A stretch of 64,000 nucleotides of DNA, taken from assembly GCA_003024785.1 (NCBI GenBank), contig PUQB01000232.1, positions 300,483 through 364,482 on the forward strand. The letters run 5' to 3'. The stretch comes from Selaginella tamariscina (taxonomy: Eukaryota > Streptophyta > Lycopodiopsida > Selaginellales > Selaginellaceae). Shown here in pieces: positions 1-11,400 of the stretch (position 1 is the first letter of the stretch; every line of letters begins with the position of its first letter). The notes under the pieces are model-generated. The model made no database searches. It saw only the letters and a program-made list of their open reading frames with translations, and was not told where the DNA came from. Position numbers and translations under genes: made by a program.

Positions 1-165
1 GTTACAGGATATACCTACAGGATATGCCTGCAGGATATTCCTATAGGATATACCTACAGATATGCCTATAGGATATGCTACAGATATGCCTAGAGGATAA
101 GGGTCACTATTCTTAGCTCATGACTAGATTAGACTCATGACCAGATTAGCTTGGAGTTTGTGAGC

Positions 166-208
166 ATAAAAGCTCCGACCTAATTGTTGTACAAGCAGTT
201 ACTATCAA
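166..208 (+). promoter_or_regulatory. LTR core promoter: TATA box and inferred start site
   Basis: ATAAAAG lies at 166-172. The conserved AGTTACTATCAA begins at 197, 31 bases after the start of the TATA box, and is the inferred transcript 5' end. The same 12 bases occupy this position in the other LTRs of the family and are complementary to the primer-binding site. Confidence 0.6.
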
Positions 209-424
209 CACCAGTCATTCTACGATCATTCTTGTTCTTGTCTTTGTCGTGTTTTGCTCCTTGCCTCCTGCTCTTGTCTTACTTTCGGATCCTGTCTTGT
301 TCCTGTCTTGCTCTTGGATCCTGTCCTGCTCCCGTCTTACTCCTGGATCCTGTCCTACTCATGACTCCTGAGTTCCTGATTCCTATCCTACGCCTTTTGT
401 CCCACTCCTGAGTTCCTGGTTCCT

Positions 425-880
425 ATCTTGCACCTTGTCTTACTCCTAAGTTCCTATTTCCTATCTTGCTCCTTGTCTTGCTATCCTACTCTGGTTCCTA
501 TCTTGCTCCTTGTTTACTATCCTGCTCTAGTTCTTATCCAGCTCCTTATCTTGCTATCTTGCTCCTTGTTCTGCTATCCTGCTCCGGTTCCTATCTTGCT
601 CCTTGTCCTGCTATCCTGTTCCAGTTCTTATCCAACTCCTTGTCTTTGCTATCCTGCTCCATTTCCTATCTTGCTCTTTGTCCTACTATCCTGCTCCAGT
701 TCTTATCCTGCTCCTTGTCCTGCTCTAGTTCCTATCCTGCTCCTAAGTTCTTAGTTCCTATCATGTCCCTTGTCCTACTCCTGAGTCAAGCTTCCTTGTT
801 CTTGGAATCCTGCTCACTTCCTGTTCTTGGAATCCTGCTCACTTCCTTGTTCTTGGAATCCTGCTCACTTCCTTATTCCT
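425..880 (+). repeat. Pyrimidine-rich minisatellite inside the LTR
   Basis: This is a diverged tandem array of units such as TCCTATCTTGCTCCTTGTC and TCCTGCTCCAGTTCTTATCC. It ends in about three copies of a TTCTTGGAATCCTGCTCACT unit. The corresponding part of the other LTRs is shorter, so copy number varies between family members. Confidence 0.75.
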
Positions 881-944
881 GGATCGTGGCTTGACACAGG
901 CTGCATGGAGCATCGTCAACTTGATCAGGGGTTTTCATAGTAAT

Positions 945-1535
945 GCATGGGTTTTTTACTACTACACTAGAGGATCCATCTTGAAGGAGTGTTACCTTCG
1001 AGATACATGTGTATTTGCCGTTAAAAGGAAGACCATGGTTGAGGACTTGAACAAGTGGATAGAGAGGTTCTCAACTGACTACCCCAACAAACCCATACAA
1101 GAGTATTTGGTAAAGTTCCCTCCCGAGAAGTGCGATAGCTTTGAGGAGGAATCTGGTTCAATGTCGGAGTCTGAAAACGATCTTGAATTAGATATTAGAC
1201 CAAAAGTTATCTCAAGGAGTACAGAACGTTCTTACTCCATTGACCATGGAAACATCAACAGAAGAAATGGGAGATGTTGCTAAGCGGCTAAAACCTTCTT
1301 CACCTCACTCAGAAGTAACAGCGAAGAAGAATGTTAATGAATTGTTATAACTAGCGTATAGTTGTAAATGAGTGTAACATAAGGCATTTTGTATATTTCA
1401 TTTATATTTGTACAATAATAAATTCTCAAGGATTAAAGAATATTTAGTTCAAACATGGGTCACACATTAATAAGGTAAATAATATATCTTGGTAATTATA
1501 AGGCTAGCTAACTATCATTTTGCAGATGTAATGAA
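945..1535 (+). repeat. Direct repeat, copy 1, with decayed ORF of unknown function
   Basis: This stretch is clearly similar to 6205-6672 joined across the LARD to 14040-14142. Shared blocks include TTGAAGGAGTGTTA, AAGTTCCCTCCC and TAGTTCAAACAT. An open frame at about 891-1283 contains the words DYPNKPIQEYL and KFPPEKCDSFEEES followed by a Ser/Glu-rich acidic tail. The other copy preserves matching blocks, so it was probably coding once. I do not recognise the protein. Confidence 0.6.
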
Positions 1536-1689
1536 ATAGTTAAGAACATGGATTTTCAACAATGGCATGAGGTAAGAGAGGGATTTGGCAAAAATTTCTT
1601 GTGTCACATATCAGAATGATAGAGTTCATGTAGAAATGGATAATAATGTAGCTTAAAACATTCTTATTATGGGACCACTTCAGTTTCTG

Positions 1690-2540
1690 CATCACCATTT
1701 CTATTGCCTTCAGTTCCTAAATCACTTTCTTCAACGCCTACAATATCTAAATCTTGTAAGGATGATGTACAAATAAATGATAAAGAGATCGGCACAATAT
1801 AGCGTCAAAAGATAAATGTGAAAAAGACCAAACAAGTGAGTTGCAAAGCATTCAAGAAGCAACGCTGCCCTTGTTATTCATGGTCACATTATGTTGTTGG
1901 ATGTCACTGGTGTTTTGCTTCATCGACAAAGGCGTGAGGATAGAGAAAAAGAAATCAAACAAGGAGATTTTATTCGTTGTCATGGTAATTTCGACATGAT
2001 GTTATTTTTCGTTTGGGGTTGGACCGTCTCTTTCAAAAGCTTAAGGAGATGAGTGCACTTGTGGGGATTTGATCATGCATGCGATTCACAACTTGACACC
2101 ACTGTTGAATTTGCTTAATAACATTGTAGTGTTGCAGAAAAGGTGATTCGTAAAGATTGAATTTTTGACCAGCGAATATGTTATAAACCTCTCGAATTTT
2201 ATGATATAAGAAAGGAAAGCAGCCATACTTCTTCAAAAATGAAGATAATTGGGCTTCATTGGGAGATCAATCAGTTAAGGATAATAAAGAACGCACATAT
2301 TTTAGTGGTATATGACTCTCCTCAAAAGGCTATGCTCAACCAAAACATTGCTTGTATCCATTCAATCACTTTCGACTATACTCTGATATCAATACCATGG
2401 ATGAGCTAGTGAACTACTTGAATACATGCCTCAAAACGAAGAATCTTGAAAACTTTTGTAAGTAATATCCACCATATCAAACATATCTTAATGCTTTTCT
2501 TTCTCGTGATTTTGAATTTTATAAATTGAAGGAGAGCAAT
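1690..2540 (+). pseudogene. FCP1-like HAD phosphatase fossil, copy A
   Basis: FCP1/SCP-type HAD phosphatases dephosphorylate proteins such as the RNA polymerase II C-terminal domain. Their hallmarks appear in order here, spread over several frames. A motif-I-like LLDVTGVLLHR starts at 1891 (the family has a D-x-[DN]-G-type loop). RLGLDRLFQKLKEMSALVGI lies near 2008-2070, matching the family block that leads to GVWSS. YDSPQKAMLN at 2311-2340 matches the family DDSPxKAxxN motif, with the first Asp replaced by Tyr. A C-terminal block reads MDELVNYLNTCLKTKNLENF. Stops and frame changes interrupt it, so it cannot make a phosphatase. A second copy at 54290-55112 on the minus strand shows it is either a dispersed repeat passenger or an old gene duplicate. 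Confidence 0.7.
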
Positions 2541-3039
2541 TGGGCGCTTTATAATATTATTCTTAAAGAATATCATGTTTTAAATAAGCCTTTATGCTAT
2601 CACAGCTTATGTATTAACTCCTAACTGCATTCGTGAGAGTGTTAGGTGGTTCTAACAACATAAAGATATTGACCAAAATGATTTCATTAATCCGGAGAGT
2701 GATGACTTAGATAAATGAGGAGATTTCTTTGTATGGTTAAGGAGAAAGTAATTACAAAGATTAACAGGTTGATAAGAAATGATTTTATTTGTAATTATGT
2801 TTATAATATTAATTAATTATTGTAAAATATTTTTGCAATGAAGAATAATATGAATATTCTAAAATATTTTAAGAATATTCTTTACTAAGTAAGATTAATA
2901 AAGAATTAATATGTTATTAATTAATATTTAAGTCTTAATTAAATATTTAATAAATAATTAATTAATCATTCAAACTTAAGTATTAATTAGTAATTTATTT
3001 ATATTCCCATTTTCATGTATCATGCCCATTTTAGTTACA

Positions 3040-4400
3040 ATGTGCATATATATGTGTGTTTATCTGTATAATATAATATATTTATTTATCTCCTGCACAC
3101 ACATGCACACTCCTATATATACATATACATATACATGTGTGTGTGTATCTGTATAATTTAATTTATTTATGAATCTCTCTCACATACACACACACACACC
3201 TGTATATACATATACATATATATATTATATATATGTGTGTGTGTATCTATATAATATAATTTATTTATTTATTTCTTACACACATACACAAACTGTATCT
3301 GTATGTACTTGTGTATTTGTATATGTATAATTACTTTATCTCTCTCAAGTACACACTCTTGAATGTATATGTATGTGTGTATTTGTATATATGTAATTTC
3401 TTTATTTCTCTCTTTCACACACACACAATTGTATGTATATATACATGTTTATTTGTATTTTATAAGTTCTTTATATTTCTCCTTTTGTCACACACACACA
3501 TGCTTGAGGCAAGGAAGTGGTGGTGGGATTAATCCGCCACCCTTCCCTGCCTCCTAAAAGGGTGGCGAGATTAATCCCGCCACATTGTATGTGAATGTAC
3601 TTGCATATTAGTATATATAAGTTCTTTATTTCTTTCTCACTCACACATGTATTATATGTGCATGTGTATCTATACATATAATTTCTTTATCTCTTTCTTT
3701 CACACACACACATCTAGGAGGCATGGTTGTGGTGGCGGGATTAATCCTGCCACCCCTTCCTTGCCTCCTAGAATGATGGGCGAGATTAATCATGTCAACT
3801 TCTCTTCGAGACATAAAAGGGTGATGAGATTAATCTCGCCACCATGTATATGAAAATACTTGTGTATAAGTATATATAAGTTTTTTATCTCTCTTTCACA
3901 CACACACACCTGTATTTATATGTACATGTGTATATGTATATTATAATTCATTTATCTCTCTCTTTCACACGCACATGTATCTATATATATGTATGTATCT
4001 GTATAGTAACAATTTCTATATATCTCTCTCTCACACACATAAATTCAAGGAGGTATGGAAGCGGTGGCAGGATTAATTCTGTCATCCCTTCCCTGCCTCT
4101 TAAAAATGGTGAAAGAGATTAATCCCGCCACCATGTATGTGAATGTACCTGTGTATTAGTATATATAAGTTCTTTATATCCTCTAAAGCTCACATTTGTG
4201 GTGGTGTTAAAATCAAATGATGTGCATTTTTTGCACTATCATAAACGTGAGCTTTGGACACTTAATCCCGCCCACTTCTCTCTAAGATGACGAAGAGTGT
4301 ATGTGAATGTACTAGTGTATTAGTATATATAAGTTTTTTATTTCTCTCTCACACACACCTATACTTATATTTGTATATTATAATTCCTCTTATTTTCAAG
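3040..4400. repeat. Minisatellite with palindromic GGCGGGATTAATCC core
   Basis: A unit of roughly 200 bases recurs several times with divergence: GTATATATAAGTTCTTTAT, a CTCTCTCACACACA run, then a GC-rich palindromic core (GGCGGGATTAATCC...CCGCC), a CCTTCCCTGCCTCCT spacer, an inverted or repeated core, and ATGTATGTGAATGTACTTG. Clear cores lie near 3520-3582, 3730-3842 and 4060-4132. The short open frames here are products of the repeat. Confidence 0.75.
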
Positions 4401-4719
4401 CCTAGCGAGAATCCGCCAAGATGATTACTCTTTTAATTGAGCCTGGCAAGATAAATCCCACCATCTAATTAGTTTGACCATTTCAGAGAAAAATATTTAT
4501 AGACTTGTAAAGTTTTAATAGTGTATTTGTATATTTGGGTTATATAAGTGTGCATTTTTATAAAATTGTATTCATACTGTAATATGTATAGAAAGGTTGC
4601 TTGATTAAATAAAGCCATTAGTATGAAGTCGTCTTCAAATTCTGGATAAAAATTAAAATCTAATATACTTAGACATCATGAACTTATGATTTTTATATTC
4701 ACAAGTGGCATTGAGGTGA

Positions 4720-5790
4720 TATTAAAGACAAGAGGAGGAGATGAGATGGGCAGGGGGATTATGGAATCGACTTGAAGGAGGCCAGATACGACTCAAACCT
4801 TGAGTGGCTGTGTCGGCTTGTTGATTACGACGTCCACGTTTTCACTAATGATGTCGAGTGTGGAATTCTTCTTTAATTAAATGAAAGCCCATCTATGGAG
4901 GGGATCCGGCTGGATGTCTTCTTTGAGGGAATACCCATCCAGTACGTGTATTCACAGCAGATATTTCCTCACAATACAGAAGATTCACGAATGAAGCAAT
5001 TGTCCTAACTATTATCGAAGAAGAACACAGCAACATTATTAGGAAATTACAGTCGGGCTCACAAATCTTGATTTTGACCGTAAAATAAAGTCTTATGTTG
5101 TTCTATCAGTTGCACCAGTGGCATCCCATGCTGTGATAAGTCACAAGTAAATAATGTTGGATGACAGGATTTACGAGTGTAGAGTTAAGAATTGCAGCAT
5201 TAAGGACAACAATTTGTACACCATTCCACATAATGCCGTTTTGCGCCCATATTATGAAAAAAGAAAGGGACTGAGATGGTGTGGGTGACAACACCATAAC
5301 AAATCGCAAAGATCCAGACAGAGTGTAAAAAACCAATAAAGTACTACATCATTAGCGACCAACACATGATAACAGTAGCCCAACGACTCCTTAATGAACA
5401 CAATAAGGGAATGAAAGCAATGGAGCTAAAGACGATCAAACACTTTAAGGAGTGGTTGGAATACACTGCCATAAACTAGGTTGGACCTCGGCTCCAGCAT
5501 ATGAGAAGGTCAGCAAAATTTGTAGGTGATAAACAATGATATGTTTGTCTAATGGGTAAACCAATTGGAAGATTTGAGCAAGAATCTATTGCATGCCAAC
5601 GAGAGAAGAAGAACATCACCATAACGCCTTCTCTTATGACAATCCTTTAAACAGTGGAGAACCGAGTTGAACTTGATAAAGAAGGACACTACGAATCATG
5701 ACAAGCCTTATAAATGTTTGTTGTCAAATTCAGAGATTTTATGAAGTAACATCATTACCTGTAAAAAACCGTTTCAAATGTTTGTGATAG
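4720..5790 (+). other. Former coding sequence, unrecognised
   Basis: The plus strand reads as protein-like stretches broken by stops, for example RYDSNLEWLCRLVDYDVHVF near 4790-4850, SMEGIRLDVFFEGIPIQYVY near 4893-4955 and RIYECRVKNCSIKDNNLYTI near 5170-5230. Composition is less AT-rich than the flanks. I do not recognise a family. It may belong to the same old repeat as the 945-1535 direct repeat. Confidence 0.35.
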
Positions 5791-6204
5791 ATCAGTAAGT
5801 GTTAAAAAATCCTTCTTTAGAAAAGGCGCTAGAAGATTTGGTGGAGAAGCTTAGCTGTGCAAGCATGTACAGAGAAGGTATTTATTATTTAATTCTTGTA
5901 CACTTAACTGATACCTTTGTCTTTAGGTATTTATTTTTTGATTTTGCTCATGTTCACCGATACCTTTACCTTCATCTTCGCTAAGAAGAACAAACATTAT
6001 TGGATTGGATTTTATATGAATGACGCTGATCCTAGGTGTTGATATGGTTGTTCACTTGGTTGTTAAGAATGCGCCAAACAATTTTAAACTTTTAAATGAC
6101 TGACCATGCATCTGTTTTCGCTCCAACAAACCTGAACCTCCATCCGATATATTGATAGTTGAGAGGGATGTATTCAGCAATGTACATTATCTAAACATTA
6201 TGGG

Positions 6205-6672
6205 TTTTTTTTATTATTGCACTAAGGGTTCCGTCTTGAAGGAGTGTTAACTTCAAGATACATGTGTGTTTGTCGTTAAAAAGGAGAAAACTTGAATAAG
6301 TGGAGGTTCTTAACTGACTACCCTAATAAACCCATATATGAGTATTTGGGAAAGTTCCCTCCCAAGAAGTGCGACAGCTCTAAAGAGGAATCGGAGTCTG
6401 AAGACAATCCTGAACCAGATATTACACCCAAAGTTATCTCAAGGAGCAAGAACATTCAATTACTCCATTGAGCATAGAAACATCAACAGAAAAAGTGGAA
6501 GATGTTGAACGATCTTCCAAGCAGTTAAACCTTCTTTGCCCGACCCAGAAAGTAACAGTGAAGATGAATTGTTAATGAGTTGTTAAAGTAATAAATAGTT
6601 GTAAATGAGTGTAACATAAGACATTTTTGTATATTTCGTGTATATTTGTACATAAAATAAATTCTTAAGGAT
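6205..6672 (+). repeat. Direct repeat, copy 2 (left part, interrupted by LARD)
   Basis: This matches 945-1440, including the TTGAAGGAGTGTTAACTTC and AAGTTCCCTCCC blocks. It stops at 6672 where the LARD begins and resumes at 14040. The LARD therefore inserted into this repeat after it had been duplicated. Confidence 0.7.
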
Positions 6673-8450
6673 TGTCAGAGTTTTAACCCGAAGGGCCAAC
6701 ACGTGGCTGCCAAGTGGCCATCCGGCGTCATCACCATGTGTGAGCAACGCTAAGTCTTCCAAGATAACCCTAAGAGTCTAACTTAGAGGCCCAATTAGGC
6801 AAAAGACTTAGAGTCCCACCCTAAGTCCCCTAGAATGACCATCCTTGAACCCTAGAGGATATCCCGAGTAGACTTTAGAATCTCGTCCCAGTAGACCTAG
6901 ACATGCTCATGCCCTAACCCCACAAAGGAGATGTGTCTCACACATACCCCGTGAAAGAGCTAAGGCATCGTCACTTACCCGGAATCACCTCATCCAGGAG
7001 TACAACCCTTTAGGGCGACAAGGGGTACCCTGAACCACAACTAACCCCTAAGAGTTTGAGTGGCCAAGTCATACCCTAAACTTAGGGCTAGTACTTAGTG
7101 AGGACACGAGTGTGTGCCGTAGGTGGACACGAGTGTTCTGCTAAGCAAACTCCCTAAGGCTAGGTTTGGATAACCCTAAGTACATGACCTGCGAGTGCCT
7201 TACAAAAGGGCTCTCTGCTAATGAGCTTAGGTTGTTCAACCCCTGGATTCCAAGGAGAACACTCCCCTAGCCAAGTGTGCCAAAGCACACCTAGTTACGA
7301 GACCTAACCTCCCTTAAGCGGTGCCCAAGGCTTAACACCCTATGTGCAAGCACAAGCATGCCTGTTGGTAGTATCCAACCCCTTGGCGACAAACCCATGA
7401 CACAACCCCAAAGGGCATGCCTTGGGCTTTGTATCGCGTGACGTCTAGCCCAGTGTCACATCTCCATGTGACACTGCCTTCCATGATGTGGGCTATCATG
7501 TCATAGCCCTTAGATTCAAGGAGATGTGACACTACCTTCCATGATGTGGGCTATCATGCCATAGCCCTTAGATTCAAGAGTTGCACCAAGTACCACAAAC
7601 GTGGCTCCTAAATGCCAACTCTAGAACCCCTCAATGAACCCTCAGGAACCAGGTAACGTGAACCTGTCAAACAAGATCCCACGCCCACAGTTGGACAAGG
7701 ACACGGATGTGCCTTGCTTGGCGTGAGTGCTACACCTAGCTTGACGTGGAGGAGGAGGCTGGAGACAAGCCTCAACCTCTGCCTCTTGGAACGTGCATTC
7801 CGACAAGACCTCCCAGGCATGGATTCGCCAACGTTAAGGGTAAGCTACCCCGAAGGTGGGACGTACCCCTGGCATCTGGAAGTTAGGGCGGCACAACAGA
7901 GGGTTGTACCTTAACGACACAAGCTGAAGCTTGCACCGGCAGAAGAGCAACGAACTCATTCATGAACCCAGGAGCTCTCCTACGTATACTCTACCTTATT
8001 TATGTGACGGAGCCCCCCCCCCCTCTTTTCCTGTATGTGTTAGTGGGCTGGCACTGAATTCTAGCCCCTTAGTTAATAGAAATGTTTAACTCACCTACTC
8101 CTACCCTAAACCCTACCCAAGGGGGTGGGGTTTTAGGGCGTGGGTTAGGGCAACCCTAGGGTTAGGTCAACCCTAGGGGTGTTCCTAACCCTACTTAACA
8201 CGCGAACTCATCTGCAAACCAATCAGCCTATTGGACGTCAAAATTGGGGGTGGGTTTCTAGAAGGTAAGTTCTAGCTTCGCTTAGAGTTTCCTGCAAATA
8301 CCTAATGACACCCGGCCGGACCATCACCAGATACCCAAGTGCACTAAGCGGGCCTGTTTCCTCTACATCTAGGGTCCATCAACATAGTACAGTAGGTAAC
8401 AACAGTCAACGTCCAAAGTAAAGGGTCGAGTCATAGTAAAAACTATGACA
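6673..8450 (-). repeat. LARD copy 1, 3' LTR
   Basis: Read on the plus strand it starts TGTCAGAGTTTTAACCCG and ends ACTATGACA. It contains two tandem copies of a 58-base unit (about 7462-7577), telomere-like CCCTAA-type sequence (about 8100-8190) and a 20-base hairpin at the tip (8430-8449). Open frames in it are not shared as proteins. Confidence 0.85.
8430..8449. repeat. Perfect inverted repeat at LARD LTR tip
   Basis: Arms GTCATAGT and ACTATGAC flank a 4-base loop, one base inside the LTR end. The same hairpin is at 14019-14038, 24028-24047, 29488-29507 and 45601-45620. Confidence 0.85.
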
Positions 8451-11400
8451 CACTCCCCGCCTTTGAAAATGTCAACGTCCTCGTTGACGTCCAACTCCAA
8501 GACTAGATAATGTTAAAAAACTAACCAAAACTAACATATCACTCTATGCGGAGTCAGCCAAAAGTTCACATAATTTATTACCCCCCTTGCATTACGCGAA
8601 ACCAAGTACTTCAGAACCGTCGTTCACTGAGTCGTAAACCCAGCTGCCGGAGGCACCACCTGCGACATGAAGTCACTTGGAGACCTTTTGCACGTCTGCA
8701 AAGTCTGTCACCCGACGCACACAACACTGGTTAATTTCTTTACTTAACTAGAATTTATATTGGAGGCCTCTAGTTAGTGTTGTTGCCGGCCCCTTGGTTA
8801 AAGAAATAAAGACTTGCTTTATTCCTTAATAAAACGCTGTTGACGACCTTGTCGTCTAGCACACAACAAGCACTTCTCAAATGCTTGACCAAACACCTTC
8901 GCATTTCTTTGATTTTCCAATGCACATTTCCACATGTTACGATATTATAGCTTACATCTGCATCCCTCGGTGTTTCTCATTACCCCTTTTCATAAGGGTC
9001 TGCTACTATACCTATCTCTCGTTAGTATATAGCTACGCCAGACTAAGTATGAGACTTTTATCGGAATCAAGCTCTTTTCCGATACAAGAGTACAATTCGT
9101 AAAACCCTGTTCTTTGTAAACATGTCAATCTGGCCAGAGGCGATCACAGAGGCGCATGGCTGTACACATGTATACAACAAGGTCTTGCCAATCAACTGCC
9201 ATCCACTTGGTGTGTTATTAACATAAATTTATTCCCGATAGGAATCAAATTCAGTCAAATGCGACCAAGTGTGATAGCACTACCATTCGTCTTTCACAAC
9301 CACTTTGTACTCTTTCATAACACCGACCAGTTCAGGGACCAGATAAGCTAACATACCTTTCTTACAAACCAATGTGGAAACCAGGAAATTCAACCCATCT
9401 CTAGTGCCTCAATCGACAATCTTTAGATAACACGTCTCTTAATTGTCACTCTCATTGTACTCATTCCCAAAGAGCACATCATACTAGATGCCATTCAATA
9501 ATTCCTAACTCTTTATCTCACTAAGTTCAAAATAAATTTTAAACTTAGTTTCACGATAAGAGTCTCCTGAACTCGAATACTGCACGCCTCCATAACATTA
9601 TATTTATTTCCAACTCTTAAATTGATTTCGTAAATGTTTCTCAACACTATACCGAAGTATAGCATTTTCACTAATTCGAAGCAATTAGTGTTTTGATAAA
9701 CATCTTTTTAAACTAATCCTTATTCCATAAACAGTTGTAATTTCGATATTGATACTTTGAATGGATAATGATCGTTTTAACGTTCAAATCCTAAGTTTAT
9801 CAACTAGTTGTTATACTAGCGATATAAACTTACAATCATATCAATTTATCAAAATGCTACAACTATAATATAGACATGGTCTTAGTTTACATGAACCGAA
9901 CTTGATTTTGAGACATAAATATAATTACGACAGTATTCGAGGAACTTGTTCAGAGACTAAGAGGAATCATGAACTAGTGTCTGGTTCATCTAATTGATTT
10001 AGTAAGATATAACCTCCACATAAATGTTATCATAACACTGAAGTGTTATATCAACTTCATGTTTTAGTCATACCTTATAATTCAATAGATCTCCCCAAAC
10101 ATGAATAAATATCTAGTTCAGTATTGAACTAAGATACATTATTCATTCTAGACACCTAGCAATCCAAAGTCACATTGCCCCTCAAGCAATGTATTGAGAA
10201 ATGTCTCATTTCTCAACTAACTTGAAAACACGTTTCAAGTTATAACACTAAGGTAGTGCCTTACCAAAGTGTCAGACTCAAATCCACTTGAGTCTTTATA
10301 TTATATGATTATGGCCACCTCATGTGATCATAACCAAGTTTGATATTGAGCGCTCCAAACTCAATATTGAAGAGATATCATACCATACTTTGACAAGTCA
10401 TTTATAACCAATCTTGAAAAGATTGTCACAAATCAAAGTTAAATATAAATATCTCAACAGATGAGGTGATAGGAAACCTCATATTCTCGAACCGGATATT
10501 GGAACCACTTGAACCTTAACTAATCATCAAGAAGGGACACCATCTTCTTGAGCTAATCTACATCATATCTACTTTACAAGTTAAAAACTCAAGGAACACC
10601 ATCAAACCTTGAGATAGAACTAATAACTAACCCAAGGAATACAATCAAACCTTGAGTCAAGAATAGTTCTATTTTTTCAATATTCAAAGAACTGAAGATA
10701 CCTACTTTATAAGTTCTTTGAGTGCCCACATTTGCGACCATGATGCAAAGTCAAGAAACCGTCTTTTGAATAATCGTATTCGACTCTAAAATGAATTGAT
10801 ATTGAAAATCAATATCAACTTCTAATTCTCATGAATACGACTCTCTGAGGAGGTACATGCACTTAAACCTCCAATGGAAATCACTATTACTAGCTCATTG
10901 GTAATTCTCAACATAAGTTATCAAACTTAGCAAGTTTCCTTACTTAGTCGATAAACAAGTGAGAATCCCAAATCATGCTCTTCTTAAACCAAGGAATCAC
11001 CCTTGTTCAAGAGCTTATCCCACATTGCAAAAACGTTACAGATTTAAGATTAAAGAGTTAACAATGAAAATGCACAAGTGTGCGCCGAACGCCTTCACTA
11101 TGCAAGTCCTTCATTACTCAGTAAACTGAAAATGTAAACGTATGTTTCCAACATTACTCTTTTGATAGATCATGCCATCTATCCCAAAATGTACGATAAG
11201 AAAGCAAAATCCTTAAATTTATCCCAAGTCTCTCTCATGATCCCATATGAGACAACTTCATAATCAAGTTAGTCGAGCTAGCTAACTTGAAATACAGAGT
11301 GCGCGCTTACAACTAACTAAGGTTTCATGTTATACTTTGTTCAAATCAAGGGACTTGAATTTAGTAAACTATTCCACCTAATGTTACTTGCAGCTAGCGT

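Larger units (their letters stand above)
1..896 (+). mobile_element. Chromovirus (Ty3/gypsy) LTR, left end outside window
   Basis: This is the same LTR family as 16251-16910. It opens with short TACAGGATAT-type subrepeats, has a TATA box at 166-172 and ends in the family terminus GGCTTGACA at 896. The sequence after 896 is not element-internal sequence, so this is either the 3' LTR of an element lying to the left or a solo LTR. Its right half is enlarged by a pyrimidine-rich tandem repeat. The leucine/serine-rich open frames across it are by-products of CCTGCTC-type repeats, not genes. Confidence 0.85.
897..6672. other. Old AT-rich repeat region
   Basis: This 5.8-kb block carries no intact gene. 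It contains one arm of a direct repeat (945-1535), an FCP1-like fossil (about 1690-2540), plain AT-rich sequence (2541-3040), a minisatellite (about 3040-4400), AT-rich sequence with no recognised feature (4400-4720), former coding sequence of unknown type (about 4720-5790), more AT-rich sequence, and the second arm of the direct repeat (from about 6205). It continues at 14040 on the other side of a LARD insertion. Confidence 0.6.

Noticed and set aside
1-110. Regular short repeats spaced like a CRISPR array
   Set aside because: Units are 13-14 bases without unique spacers, belong to the LTR U3 and recur at all family LTRs. The context is a plant nuclear genome.
184-894. Leu/Ser/Cys-rich open frames resembling membrane proteins (also near 16500-16908, 22184-22528, 56762-57007, 57740-58196, 63524-63826)
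   Set aside because: They are translations of the pyrimidine-rich U5 repeat of the chromovirus LTR and recur with every LTR in several frames.
7332-7914. Small open frames of 60-76 codons in LARD LTRs (also 12815-13652, 46121-46412)
   Set aside because: They fall in LTR sequence, change frame and length between copies and show no domain.
8100-8190. Interstitial telomere or chromosome-end relic
   Set aside because: The CCCTAA-like tract recurs at the same place in several LARD LTRs, so it is part of the element.
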